This document shows positions 23,094-31,612 of a stretch of DNA of 64,000 nucleotides, piece by piece. A program made the position numbers and the translations under genes. The first letter of the stretch is position 1. The number at the start of each line of letters is the position of its first letter. The stretch comes from Algibacter luteus. GTDB taxonomy: Bacteria > Bacteroidota > Bacteroidia > Flavobacteriales > Flavobacteriaceae. The notes below the pieces were generated by a model. It was not told the DNA's origin. It saw nothing but the letters and a program-made list of their open reading frames with translations, and did not search any database. The stretch covers positions 186,001-250,000 of the forward strand of contig NZ_FQYK01000005.1 of assembly GCF_900141715.1 (NCBI RefSeq), written 5' to 3'.

Positions 23094-23876
23094 TTAAATA
23101 TCCTCCATTAAATTTTCCATTACTTGAATTTTACCAATCATATTTCGTTGGACACTTTTTGATTGATTTCTCAAATAATTTTGCTCAATAAAATCCGATA
23201 ATCTTTCAAAATCTTCATTTGTTTTTACGAAGATGTATTTGATATCTTTATAATTAAATTTTAGACTGCAATGTTCTTGTAAAATACTATTGTTATTTTC
23301 TCTTATATCAATGTTGTCAAAAATTTCTTTTTCTAAAAATGCTCTTATTTCTGGTATTTTTGAAGCTGCTTTTTCAATTTCTCCAAAAGGAACATATCTC
23401 CATTCTCTCTCGTCGTAAAAATTGTAAAGTTTATCTTGAAATTTACCATCTTTATACATATGTCCTTTTGATGACTTATAGTAATTTTTAAGAATTTGAA
23501 GTAAACCTAAAAATTGATTGCTTTCATCACTTACTTTCATTTCAAACGTCTTCCACAAAATAAATCTTATTAAGTCTGCAGTAGAACTATGTTCATAAAC
23601 ATAAGTTACAGGTGAAATTCCTTTCGAGCTTCCCCATTCTTTTGTCATTCCTAAGCCGAAGAATCCGTACTTATTTACGTGTTCACTTATTGAAGCAAGA
23701 CCAATGTCACAGAAACAAACCATTGGTTGGGCAACCATTTCAGAACCATTTGTAAAAGGTGTAAAAAAACCTATTTCTTCAATGCAATATCTGGGTGCAA
23801 AACCATTGGTTAAAATATTTTCTAAAAATTCAATTTTGGGTGTAATGTGGAATAGTGTATTTGCGCTTAAGTTCAT
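23094..23876 (-). CDS. AbiGi-like abortive-infection protein
   Basis: The 260-residue protein matches the AbiGi family: LFHITPKIEFLENILTNGFAPRYCIEE, then VAQPMVCFCDIGLASISEHVNKYGFFGLGMTKEWGSSKGISPVTYVYE, and an FYDEREWRYVP segment near residue 160. AbiGi is one half of the two-gene AbiG phage-exclusion system of lactococci. It is cytoplasmic. Five bases upstream ends a coiled-coil protein in the same cassette, so the pair is probably one operon and one defence system. No AbiGii homologue is visible. Confidence 0.75.
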   Translation of the reverse strand: MNLSANTLFHITPKIEFLENILTNGFAPRYCIEEIGFFTPFTNGSEMVAQPMVCFCDIGLASISEHVNKYGFFGLGMTKEWGSSKGISPVTYVYEHSSTADLIRFILWKTFEMKVSDESNQFLGLLQILKNYYKSSKGHMYKDGKFQDKLYNFYDEREWRYVPFGEIEKAASKIPEIRAFLEKEIFDNIDIRENNNSILQEHCSLKFNYKDIKYIFVKTNEDFERLSDFIEQNYLRNQSKSVQRNMIGKIQVMENLMEDI

Positions 23877-23881
23877 AGTTT

Positions 23882-24622
23882 TTATTCAATCAGTTTAGTT
23901 AAATCAACACTCGTAATTTCTTCAAATATTTGAGCAGCTAATTCCGTGTCAATTTTTCCCATTCCAAAACTTACAATCTTTCCAATAAGCATCATTTTCA
24001 AATCCTTTTTGCTGATTTTTTTACTTTTTCCTTTTAGTTGTTCAATTTCATCAAATATTATTTCTTGTCCATAACCCAGTTTCTCAAGTTTTTCCAATAC
24101 AGAGTTAATTCGGTCGTGAAGTTCAGTAAGTTCCTTTAGAGAGTAGTCAACATCGTCATCTGTTAATTCACTTTCTGGAACTTGGTAATTTTCAAATATA
24201 TTTTGTTGGCGTTGAATTTCAGAGTTTAAATTCCGAATGTTGCCCAATTCAGAACGATTGATTCTCTCTTTTTCTTTTAAAAAATTCAGTTCTTGATTCT
24301 GTCTTTTTTTTGTTTCACTATCGATTGCTTTTGTCAAGTAATCTTGATTTCGAGATAATTCTTTTCGTTTATCAGCCAGTTTTTTTTCAAAGTCAGCAAC
24401 TTTCGAACTTATACGAATTAGCTCTTTTGATTTACCATCTATTTGTCTTTGATAACTTTGAATTGTAGAAAGATTTTTCGTTGAGAAAGCTCTTTTAGAT
24501 AAATCATTGATTTTAGAATTCAAATCGACTTCTTTTTTCCTTTCAGCAACTTGCTTTTTCATTAAATCCGCAATTTGAGAATTTATTTGGCTGACTTTAT
24601 TTCTGTAACTACTTACTGACAT
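23882..24622 (-). CDS. Coiled-coil protein, putative partner of the AbiGi-like protein
   Basis: Residues 1-165 of 246 are long heptad-rich coiled coil (SYRNKVSQINSQIADLMKKQVAERKKEVDLNSKINDLSKR...). A short linker PESELTDDDVDY follows, then a helical C-terminal domain with KDLKMMLIGKIVSFGMGKIDTELAAQIFEEITSVDLTKLIE. I know no established family for the C-terminal part. It has no signal peptide. As the upstream gene of a two-gene cassette with the AbiGi-like gene it is a candidate sensor or antitoxin; this is inference. Flanks GTTGCCAGTA and TACTGGCAAC match. Confidence 0.72.
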   Translation of the reverse strand: MSVSSYRNKVSQINSQIADLMKKQVAERKKEVDLNSKINDLSKRAFSTKNLSTIQSYQRQIDGKSKELIRISSKVADFEKKLADKRKELSRNQDYLTKAIDSETKKRQNQELNFLKEKERINRSELGNIRNLNSEIQRQQNIFENYQVPESELTDDDVDYSLKELTELHDRINSVLEKLEKLGYGQEIIFDEIEQLKGKSKKISKKDLKMMLIGKIVSFGMGKIDTELAAQIFEEITSVDLTKLIE

Positions 24623-24643
24623 TATTGGTTGGGTTCAAATTAC

Positions 24644-24778
24644 TGGCAACGGTCTTGTGTATGGTTAGTTGCGTGTTTCAGCAACTAATTTAGTAAACAA
24701 AAACGAACGCGAGAAAATTCCGAAGGAATTTTCCAAATAGGCAACGACCTAAGCAATTAATTATACACGTTGTTGTAA
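24644..24778. repeat. attC-like site S24
   Basis: The cores are TGGCAAC (24,644-24,650) and GTTGTAA (24,772-24,778). The arms are GTGTATGGTTAGTTGC and GCAATTAATTATACAC. The central GAA hairpin is present. Confidence 0.88.
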
Positions 24779-24793
24779 GTAGTGTTTTTTTGC

Positions 24794-25588
24794 TTACCTG
24801 CTCAATTTTAGTATTCGGAATGCTCCTTGAATTACCAATGCAAAAACGATTGTTCCGATAATCAAATCAGGTTTACTCGAACTCAACCAATTTACCAAAA
24901 GTCCAGCGATTACTACGCCTAAATTGATAATCACATCATTCGAGGTGAAAATCATACTAGCTTTCATATGTGCCTCGTCTTTGCTTTTTGACTTTTGCAA
25001 AATGTAAAGACAAATTCCGTTTGCTATAAGTGCAAAAATAGAGACGATAATCATTGTTGAAAAATCGGGAAGTTTCTCGTCTCCAAAAAATCTCCTTAAA
25101 ACTTCTACAAATCCAATAATCGCAAGTGTTATTTGAAAATATCCAGCAAGTTTGGCAATCCGTTTTTTCTTTATTACTGTTCCGCCAACCGCAAACAAGC
25201 TAATTCCGTAAACAAAACTGTCCGCAAGCATATCTAAACTGTCGGCAACAAGTCCCATTGATTTTGAGATAATTCCTGTTGTCATTTCGATTATGAAAAA
25301 CGCGAAATTTATTGCAAGTACAGACCAAAGTAGCTTTTTCTGATTTTCGTTTTCTTTAAATTCCGTTTGGTCGGTTTCTTCCGTTGAGATTTTCTTTCCG
25401 CCTAAATTCAGTTCGATAACTGACTTTTCGATTTGGTCAATTTCTCCGCTGTGAAAAACGGTCAATTTTCGATTCGGAATGTCAAAGTCCAAATTGGCAA
25501 TACTTGAAATTCCGTCCAATTTCATTCGGATTAAATTTTCCTCCGATGGACAGTCCATTTTGGTAATTTCAAATATTGTTTTGTTCAT
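24794..25588 (-). CDS. Cation diffusion facilitator-type transporter with N-terminal ferredoxin-like domain
   Basis: The 264-residue protein has an N-terminal betaalphabeta domain (MNKTIFEITKMDCPSEENLIRMKL, with MDCPSEE resembling an HMA metal site with one Cys). About six TM helices follow from residue 87. SKSMGLVADSLDMLADSFVYGISL and MIFTSNDVIINLGVVIAG are the TM2 and TM5 signatures of CDF transporters. The Zn-type HxxxD in TM2 is replaced by ADSLD, so the ion may not be zinc. It is an inner-membrane metal exporter by family. Flanks GTTGTAAGTA and TACTTACAAC match. Confidence 0.85.
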   Translation of the reverse strand: MNKTIFEITKMDCPSEENLIRMKLDGISSIANLDFDIPNRKLTVFHSGEIDQIEKSVIELNLGGKKISTEETDQTEFKENENQKKLLWSVLAINFAFFIIEMTTGIISKSMGLVADSLDMLADSFVYGISLFAVGGTVIKKKRIAKLAGYFQITLAIIGFVEVLRRFFGDEKLPDFSTMIIVSIFALIANGICLYILQKSKSKDEAHMKASMIFTSNDVIINLGVVIAGLLVNWLSSSKPDLIIGTIVFALVIQGAFRILKLSR

Positions 25589-25614
25589 TCAAATTCGTGG
25601 GTTTTCGGCATTAC

Positions 25615-25811
25615 TTACAACGGTCTTGTGTATGAAACGTAGCGTATAAAAAGTCGCTAATTTTTCGGATTTAACACGAGCCGAATTTTTTATTTTTATG
25701 TTTAATTTTCTTTTCTAAATATAACCAAATAAAAAATTTGGCGTACTTTGTAAATATACAAAAACCTCTCGGAAAGCCTATAATAGCTATGTTTTATACA
25801 CGTTGTTGTAA
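25615..25811. repeat. attC-like site S25 (long form, 197 bp)
   Basis: The cores are TTACAAC (25,615-25,621) and GTTGTAA (25,805-25,811). The arms GTGTATGAAACGTAGCG and ATAGCTATGTTTTATACAC pair with mismatches. The middle is AT-rich and about 60 bp longer than usual, with no GNA hairpin. It is the longest site in the array. Confidence 0.75.
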
Positions 25812-25942
25812 GTAGTGCTTTTTACGTTCTGCTTTGTTTTCCGATGTTTGTTATTTAGTTCAAATGTGAGCGTTGGCAAGACATACTCTTTTGCAATTTT
25901 TGGCTTGTGTTTTGGCTGAAGCGAATTGCAAATGTGTATGGC
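25812..25942. repeat. Left flanking repeat of the restriction-modification gene
   Basis: The sequence contains GAGCGTTGGCAAGA (25,869-25,882 region), CTCTTTTGCAATTTTTGGCTT and AGTTCAAATGT. All three have counterparts in 29,011-29,120 on the other side of the gene, and GCGTTGGC recurs several times. The gene's own last codons (NANA, stop) use another GCGTTGGCATT copy. Nothing else is visible here. Confidence 0.55.
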
Positions 25943-28900
25943 TTATGCGTTGGCATTTTTCACTAATTCAATTTCTTCTTTAGTTAGTTCATAAAGTTCA
26001 TATACTATTTTGTCCATTTCATTATCATTCCGTAAAATAAGCGATTCGAGTTCTACAATTTTATCTTTCTCTTGGTTAAAATATTGTAACCATTCTGCTT
26101 CTTCACTAATTGCGATAGAGATTTTTAATCTTTTAAGCTCTTTTAAAAAGTCTTTAAATTCTAATTGATACCAATTTTGCAATTTTCTGCTAATTTTTTC
26201 CAATTCAAATTTCGATTTTAGAAGTGTCGAGAAATTATTAGCTAATGTTTCTACTTCCAATCTATACTTATTGGCGTTTTCTACTAAAACTTTTGTTTGA
26301 CTTACGTCTGTTATTTGTCTAAATGGTATTTTTTGAAGTAGTAAGTTATTCACACTTATATAGCCTCCAGCCATATGTTTATCGGAAAATTTATATCTAA
26401 AAAACCAATTAATTAGTTTAGAATTGATAATTAATTGGACTTGGTACAATTTGTCTAATTCTCCGCAAATACTATAAACACTTACAGCTGGTGCGTATTC
26501 CCCTTTCGAATCTAAAGACGCTTCAATAATTTTAGTCATTCCAGCTACCATAACTTTTGGTTTACAGAATAAAGCCCATTTACCTTCGGATATTATTTCT
26601 GAATCATAAGTTATAAATGGTTTTATGTAATCTTTCTTCTTGTATCTTGTTATGTTGTTGGTGAAAATATGTGGGTCAATACTGCCAGTAACTGTTAACC
26701 TTTTTGAATCATCATTTATTTTACCATCTGTAACACATTGAGCATAGTTGGTAAATTGAAATCCATTTATTCCTGGTTCAAAACTTAAATCATTGTTTAA
26801 GGTGTTTTTAGATTTTTCAATTTTTGAAATGATTGAATCACTCTCCTTGTCAATAGAATCTAAATACTTTAGATTAATGAAATCCCATTTTCGATGAATA
26901 CCAAACTCCTCAAAAGCACCTTGTTCTACAATTATTCTATCGACAGAATTTTGGTTCTTTTGTTTTTGTTTATTTTTTGAGATTGTTATAATTATAGGAT
27001 ATACAGAAGCGTCTGTAAAGACATTTATATTTGAATAATCTATAACTTCCTCAAATGTGTAGTTTTTGCTAATTAAGTCAAGTAAGCTTTTCGAGTATTT
27101 TGCACTTAAAAATTTATTAGGAATAATAAAAGATAGATATTGTTTTTCCTTAACTAATCGCATTCCTTGTTCAATAAATGGAATGAAAATGTCATAATTA
27201 CCAGATTGTGCACTTTCAAACTTATCATTCCAATGATTAATTTGGTTTTGCATTCCGTGTCTATGCATATCTTTATTGGATACGTATGGCGGATTTCCAA
27301 TAATAATATCAAAACCACCTTTGCTAAAAACATCAGGAAATTCTTTTTCCCAATTAAATGCTTTATCTCCTGCAATTTCTGGGTCTTCAATTAAGCTATT
27401 CCCACATTTTATATTGTCGCTTAAAGATGTTAGTTTTCTCCCTTTTTGAGCTGTATGTAACCATAATGCAAGTTTGGCAATTTCAATTGCCTCTTCATTG
27501 ATGTCTACGCCATAAATATTTTTCTCTAAAATTGCATTTTCAACATCACTTAAAACCAAAGCATCTTTGTTGTATTTAGCCGAGAGTTCATCAATAAACT
27601 TATGTTCTTCTAATAAAAACTCCAATGCTTGATTTAAAAAAGCACCAGAGCCACAAGCTGGGTCACAAATTGTCAATTGCAATAGCCAATCTCTATAAGA
27701 TTGAAGATTATCCAATCGTTTTCTGCTTCGTTGTTTTGCTGGTTGATAATTGTCATCGTTGATTTCAAGTTCTTTTTTCTTTGCTTCACAAAGTTTACCA
27801 ACCGTATTATCTACAATATATTTAGTGATATACTTTGGCGTATAAAAAACTCCTTCCTTTTTCCGTTTGGTTTTTCCTTTGTCATTCGGAATGCCAGCTA
27901 ATTCCAATTGAATTTCTTCAATTTCGGTTAGAGAATGTTCAAATATATGTCCAAGAATATTTACACTTACTTCGCTTTCAAAATCGTAGTTACTTAAATT
28001 TAATGTGTGCTTGAAAAGTAAGTCATCATTTATATTGATGTTGTCTAATATTTCATCAGATGCAAATAAACCTCCGTTATAAGCAAAAATAGCTTCTCTA
28101 ATTCCTCTTGCTGGACGACCTACATTTAAAACATTAAAATATTGCTTGAAAATTGAATATAATGGTTTGTGGTCTCCAAAATCTACATCGTCTTTCCATT
28201 TTTCAATAATTTGGTTAATTGAGTTTGGTGGAACTAATAACCTGTCTTCTGCGAAAAATATGAATAGGAAACGGTCAAGTAACTTTTGTGTTTTCTTAAA
28301 TAAAGTTAGTTTGTCGTATTCTGGATTTTCTTTTTGAATACTGTCAAAAATGTCGTTTCTAAATTCAGAGTAATCTTTGTAAAGCTTTTTGGTAATGTTC
28401 GCTTCTTGCTTTATAGATTCGTCTTTAATTTTTTTTGCAAGGTCTTTTAAAAGATACTTTGACGAAAGACAAAGCCAAAGTATTTCAAAGCGTTCTTTTG
28501 TGAGTTGAAATAGATTAAATTCCTCAAAATCGACTGCGTTGTCTATGTAAAATCGCAACTTTTCAAAGTTGGAAGTAATTACATAATTACAACCTGGTTG
28601 GTTGTTTTTATATCCAAATGCTTGAGTTTCTACTTTGCTTAAATCCGTTGTGTTTGTTCCTTTCAGTTCAATTACAGCAAGAGCTTTGTCGCCTTTTAAA
28701 ATTGCTCCATCTGTTTTTTTTGAACCTTTAAAGTTTTTTAACTCGGTTGTCAGATTAAAACTAGGTGTTGGGTTTTTAACGTAGCCAAAAACGTTTACGA
28801 ATAAGTCAATTAGAAATTCGCCTTGATACTGTTCCTCTTTGGAATTTCGGATGTTTTCTTGAATCGTCGGATTATGGAAATGGCTGGTAAATCGCTCGTA

Positions 28901-28972
28901 AGCTTGATTGACTTTTTCGGACTCCAATCCTTTTAAATATTTGTTTAGAACAGAGTTCTGAAATAAGCTCAT
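25943..28972 (-). CDS. Type IIG restriction-modification enzyme (fused endonuclease-methyltransferase)
   Basis: The 1009-residue single-chain enzyme has an N-terminal PD-(D/E)XK nuclease with D88 and E102-x-K104 in TDGAILKG...AVIELKG. A helical connector follows with FFAEDRLLVPP. The N6-adenine methyltransferase has FYTPKYITKYIVD, motif I DPACGSGAF (about 438-446) and motif IV NPPY (about 557-560). The C-terminal target-recognition domain runs from about 700 to 1009 with IPFRQI. These Eco57I-like enzymes both methylate and cut at one asymmetric site. At 3 kb it is far longer than usual cassette cargo. Its cores GTTGTAAGTA and TACTTACAAC still match, and repeats flank it. Confidence 0.9.
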   Translation of the reverse strand: MSLFQNSVLNKYLKGLESEKVNQAYERFTSHFHNPTIQENIRNSKEEQYQGEFLIDLFVNVFGYVKNPTPSFNLTTELKNFKGSKKTDGAILKGDKALAVIELKGTNTTDLSKVETQAFGYKNNQPGCNYVITSNFEKLRFYIDNAVDFEEFNLFQLTKERFEILWLCLSSKYLLKDLAKKIKDESIKQEANITKKLYKDYSEFRNDIFDSIQKENPEYDKLTLFKKTQKLLDRFLFIFFAEDRLLVPPNSINQIIEKWKDDVDFGDHKPLYSIFKQYFNVLNVGRPARGIREAIFAYNGGLFASDEILDNININDDLLFKHTLNLSNYDFESEVSVNILGHIFEHSLTEIEEIQLELAGIPNDKGKTKRKKEGVFYTPKYITKYIVDNTVGKLCEAKKKELEINDDNYQPAKQRSRKRLDNLQSYRDWLLQLTICDPACGSGAFLNQALEFLLEEHKFIDELSAKYNKDALVLSDVENAILEKNIYGVDINEEAIEIAKLALWLHTAQKGRKLTSLSDNIKCGNSLIEDPEIAGDKAFNWEKEFPDVFSKGGFDIIIGNPPYVSNKDMHRHGMQNQINHWNDKFESAQSGNYDIFIPFIEQGMRLVKEKQYLSFIIPNKFLSAKYSKSLLDLISKNYTFEEVIDYSNINVFTDASVYPIIITISKNKQKQKNQNSVDRIIVEQGAFEEFGIHRKWDFINLKYLDSIDKESDSIISKIEKSKNTLNNDLSFEPGINGFQFTNYAQCVTDGKINDDSKRLTVTGSIDPHIFTNNITRYKKKDYIKPFITYDSEIISEGKWALFCKPKVMVAGMTKIIEASLDSKGEYAPAVSVYSICGELDKLYQVQLIINSKLINWFFRYKFSDKHMAGGYISVNNLLLQKIPFRQITDVSQTKVLVENANKYRLEVETLANNFSTLLKSKFELEKISRKLQNWYQLEFKDFLKELKRLKISIAISEEAEWLQYFNQEKDKIVELESLILRNDNEMDKIVYELYELTKEEIELVKNANA

Positions 28973-29010
28973 AAAATTTTAATCGTTTTTCTCAAAGTTA
29001 ATATCATTTC

Positions 29011-29120
29011 GAGCGTTGGCAAGAAACAGCTCTTTTATTTTTTTCAGCTTTGGCTTTTCGCGTTGGCAAAAAAAATAAATGTGCTGTTTGCGCGTTGGCT
29101 TTTTTTAGTTCAAATGTTCA
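29011..29120. repeat. Right flanking repeat of the restriction-modification gene
   Basis: The sequence contains GAGCGTTGGCAAGAAACAGC, two further CGCGTTGGC copies and TTAGTTCAAATGTTC, the same elements as on the left side. The pair resembles a direct duplication made when the gene entered an older cassette or replaced its content. Confidence 0.55.
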
Positions 29121-29143
29121 TTTTATCACGATTTCTGCATTAC

Positions 29144-29275
29144 TTACAACGTTTCTGTATAAGAATAGTGCGGTTTTGCGTGCGAGGAATTTCCGCAGGA
29201 AATTCAGAAGTAGCAAAAGTGGACTATTCGTTGATTTAGCACTAAACTAAGCATTATTTTTATACGTTGTTGCCT
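29144..29275. repeat. attC-like site S26 (AATAGTGCGG type)
   Basis: The cores are TTACAAC (29,144-29,150) and GTTGCCT (29,269-29,275). The arms are GTATAAGAATAGTGCGG and AGCATTATTTTTATAC. The central GAATTTCC-GCA-GGAAATTC hairpin is present. It belongs to the subfamily with S32 and S34. Confidence 0.85.
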
Positions 29276-29579
29276 ACTGTAGTTTTTTCGTTTTTACTTT
29301 CTTAAAATTCTAAAAAAAAAATCGCGAAAAACAAACTAGCCAAAAATTCAGACGCATTTATTCCGTTCAGATTTTCAATTCAGCAAACTGGCTCAATTCC
29401 GCAAGAGTGAATTTCAGCGTTCAGATCTGATTTCCGCAACGTTTATAAATTCCGTATGAGTGGTAAGTCCGCAACAGGCTTAATTCAGATTTCGAGAAAA
29501 AAATTCAGCGTAGAGATTGGCAAAAGTCAGATGATTTTCAATTCCGTATTGCTCGCGCTTGAGTGGATTCCGCTATTGT
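29276..29579. other. Cassette without a protein-coding ORF (cassette 26)
   Basis: The sequence lies between S26 and S27 with matching flanks (GTTGCCTA / TAGGCAAC). Neither strand has a convincing ORF; the longest ATG frame on the minus strand I could read is about 15 codons. It is rich in recurring ATTCAG and TTCCGCAA/TTCCGTAT words. It could encode a small RNA, be a promoter-only cassette, or be decayed coding sequence. Confidence 0.6.
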
Positions 29580-29709
29580 AGGCAACGGTCTTGTATATGA
29601 AAAGTAGCGGATTTTAAGCACAATTTTTTCAGTTTAAACAGACCTTTTATTTATTCATTTTCTTTTGATTAATTGACTTAACCGCTATTTTTTATATACG
29701 TTGTTGGCA
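29580..29709. repeat. attC-like site S27 (AAAAGTAGCGG type)
   Basis: The cores are AGGCAAC (29,580-29,586) and GTTGGCA (29,703-29,709). The arms GTATATGAAAAGTAGCGG and CCGCTATTTTTTATATAC are as in S14. No GNA hairpin is present. Confidence 0.84.
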
Positions 29710-29739
29710 GTTGGTGTTTTTCTACCGTAACACCGTTTA

Positions 29740-30135
29740 TTATTTTAATCCAGTCCGTAAAAATACGCTTGTTAAATATATCCAAAATATCGTAAATACG
29801 ATGTGGATTGTTGTTTCAAAGGTCTTGCCTTTCCAAAGTTTCGTTGAATACACAAAGAGTTGAAAAATTAATCGGGTTGCCCAAAAAAATCCAAGTCCGA
29901 GTGCTATTGTTCTTCCAAATTTGGTTTGAGTTAAGTCTGTTGCAGATGTCAGACAAAGTAAGCCCATTAGAAATACCACAAAGGCAATGAAAAAGGTATG
30001 AACTGTCATCATTTGTCGGTTTATCAAACTCAAGGATTTTAGTTCTTCTTTCCAGCTAAAATATTTTGGAAAAAAGACGTGAATTGACGCTAAAGCCATT
30101 AATAAAACTCCAATAATTTTTAAGTGTACCTCCAT
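29740..30135 (-). CDS. Small integral membrane protein, 131 aa
   Basis: Four hydrophobic segments span nearly the whole protein: HLKIIGVLLMALASIHVFFP, MTVHTFFIAFVVFLMGLLCL, GRTIALGLGFFWATRLIFQL and TTIHIVFTIFWIYLTSVFL. No named family is recognised. It is the last gene of a four-gene minus-strand operon (DoxX-like, DUF2071, methyltransferase, this), starting 2 bp after the methyltransferase stop. Translational coupling is therefore likely. Confidence 0.78.
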   Translation of the reverse strand: MEVHLKIIGVLLMALASIHVFFPKYFSWKEELKSLSLINRQMMTVHTFFIAFVVFLMGLLCLTSATDLTQTKFGRTIALGLGFFWATRLIFQLFVYSTKLWKGKTFETTIHIVFTIFWIYLTSVFLRTGLK

Positions 30136-30137
30136 TG

Positions 30138-30887
30138 TTATTTAGACTCGAAAATTGACATAAACGGTGTGAATTTTGTTTCGTTGATTGATGTAAAACC
30201 AGCTTCTTTGAACGCCTTAACCCAAGTTGTTTTTGAAAAGAAATGTGTAAAGCCGATGGTAAAAGCAAAAAAGTTAGGTAAATCCCTTAAATGTTCCACC
30301 ATAATTACATTTCCATTGGGTTTGCAAACCCTTCTGCATTCTTTTAAAAACTGTATTTTTTCGTCTTGTTTCCGTATTTCGTGGATAGCTGAAAGTAAAA
30401 AAATGTTGTTAACCGAATTGTCTGATAGTGGAATTATATTTGATTTTATTTGTTCGGTGTTTGGATAGACCAAACTGACTTTTCTTGCTCTGATTATTGC
30501 AGGTTCTGTATGCTGTTTGGCATTGTAAAAATCATAAACTTGTAATTCTGATTTAGGCAAAACGTTTTTTATGATATAGCTTGTTTCATCAAAACCGGCA
30601 TTGATATTTAGATTAAGATTTTGTTTTGAATCGTCAAGATTTATTTTTTTTAGCCAGTCGAAATGATAGAAACCTGAAAAATCGTAAACGTAGGCGGAAA
30701 CGATTAAGGGCATTGTAAGACCGTAGATAAACCCACAAATGACCAACCAAAACAAGTTATTATTCCAGTTGAAAATATATTTGCTTCCAATAATTAGCAC
30801 CAAAGCAATTAGTCCAAACACGTAAAAATGCCTGTTGAAACTTAAGATATTAAGAACTCCCTGAAATTTTCGTCTGCTTATTTCCAT
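30138..30887 (-). CDS. Membrane-anchored class I SAM-dependent methyltransferase
   Basis: The 249-residue protein has two TM helices at about residues 18-70 (FYVFGLIALVLIIGSKYIF, LFWLVICGFIYGLTMPLIV). A Rossmann domain follows: SELQVYDFYNAKQHTEPAIIRAR in the SAM-site region and IIPLSDNSVNNIFLLSAIHEIR as a motif IV equivalent. ECRRVCKPNGNVIMVEHLRDLPNFFAFTIGFTHFF is a UbiE-like post-motif. The glycine-rich loop is atypical. The substrate is probably lipid-like given the membrane anchor; this is inference. Its first codons overlap the DUF2071 gene by 10 bp. Confidence 0.8.
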   Translation of the reverse strand: MEISRRKFQGVLNILSFNRHFYVFGLIALVLIIGSKYIFNWNNNLFWLVICGFIYGLTMPLIVSAYVYDFSGFYHFDWLKKINLDDSKQNLNLNINAGFDETSYIIKNVLPKSELQVYDFYNAKQHTEPAIIRARKVSLVYPNTEQIKSNIIPLSDNSVNNIFLLSAIHEIRKQDEKIQFLKECRRVCKPNGNVIMVEHLRDLPNFFAFTIGFTHFFSKTTWVKAFKEAGFTSINETKFTPFMSIFESK

Positions 30888-31612
30888 TTTTCAATTTTAC
30901 CTTTTTCCCAATGATATGGTATATTCTTAATCTCAAAAGCATTTGCCAGAACTATGTTTTGAAGTTTCAAACTGTTCAGAAAATCAAAATGGTAACTTTC
31001 CACTTTTACAGGTACGGGTTTCCAATTTTGTCGAACGCCCAAAATAGTAAGTATGGTTTTATCTTTTTTGTTAACGGTAAAAGTATGAGGCAAAGGACCT
31101 GCAAACTTTCGAGCATCCTTCCAGTCGGTAAACGGGGAGTTTTCAGGGATTTTTATTTCGTTATTAGTTTGTTCAACTGAAATTTGAAATTTTGATTGTT
31201 CGGATTTAATGGTTCGTAAATTTCCGTTTGTTGTTTTCGTGATGTCTGTTGTAGTGTAATTGTAATGTGTGAATACATTACCAAATAATTCCATTTTCTT
31301 TTTGTCAGTTTGCGATTTGATGATGTACAAACCTCTTAATCGTTTTCCCGCGTTGTTGGTGTAGCGGACAAAAATTCGATAACCGATTAGGAAGAAATCA
31401 TTACCCATAAATTTTGGAAAGCCCTTTGGTTTAAGCCCTTTTGTCTGAACCATTGCAATTGCTAAAAAAGCCCATTTGTCTTGAAAAGTGTCCAATTCCA
31501 AACATTTAGGAATGAAATTTTGAAGTTGTTCTTTGGGCACGGCAAAGGTCATAACCAACGAACTTTCAAAAAATGCTTCAACGGCAAACGGATGGTTTTT
31601 TAGGAAGTTCAT
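30878..31612 (-). CDS. DUF2071 (YqjF-like) protein
   Basis: The 244-residue protein matches DUF2071 with FFESSLVMTFAVPKEQLQNFIPKCLELDTFQDKWAFLAIAMVQTKGLKPKGFP, then GYRIFVRY...GLYIIKS and a C-terminal VESYHFDFLNS. The fold is acetoacetate-decarboxylase-like, but function is mostly unknown. It is cytoplasmic. It overlaps both neighbours (4 bp upstream, 10 bp downstream), so it belongs to a tightly coupled operon. DUF2071 next to a DoxX-like gene is a recurring pairing in bacteria. Confidence 0.82.
   Translation of the reverse strand: MNFLKNHPFAVEAFFESSLVMTFAVPKEQLQNFIPKCLELDTFQDKWAFLAIAMVQTKGLKPKGFPKFMGNDFFLIGYRIFVRYTNNAGKRLRGLYIIKSQTDKKKMELFGNVFTHYNYTTTDITKTTNGNLRTIKSEQSKFQISVEQTNNEIKIPENSPFTDWKDARKFAGPLPHTFTVNKKDKTILTILGVRQNWKPVPVKVESYHFDFLNSLKLQNIVLANAFEIKNIPYHWEKGKIEKWK

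Noticed and set aside
25943..28972. BREX PglX-type methyltransferase
   Set aside because: An N-terminal PD-(D/E)XK nuclease is fused to the methylase and no other BREX genes are present, so type IIG fits.
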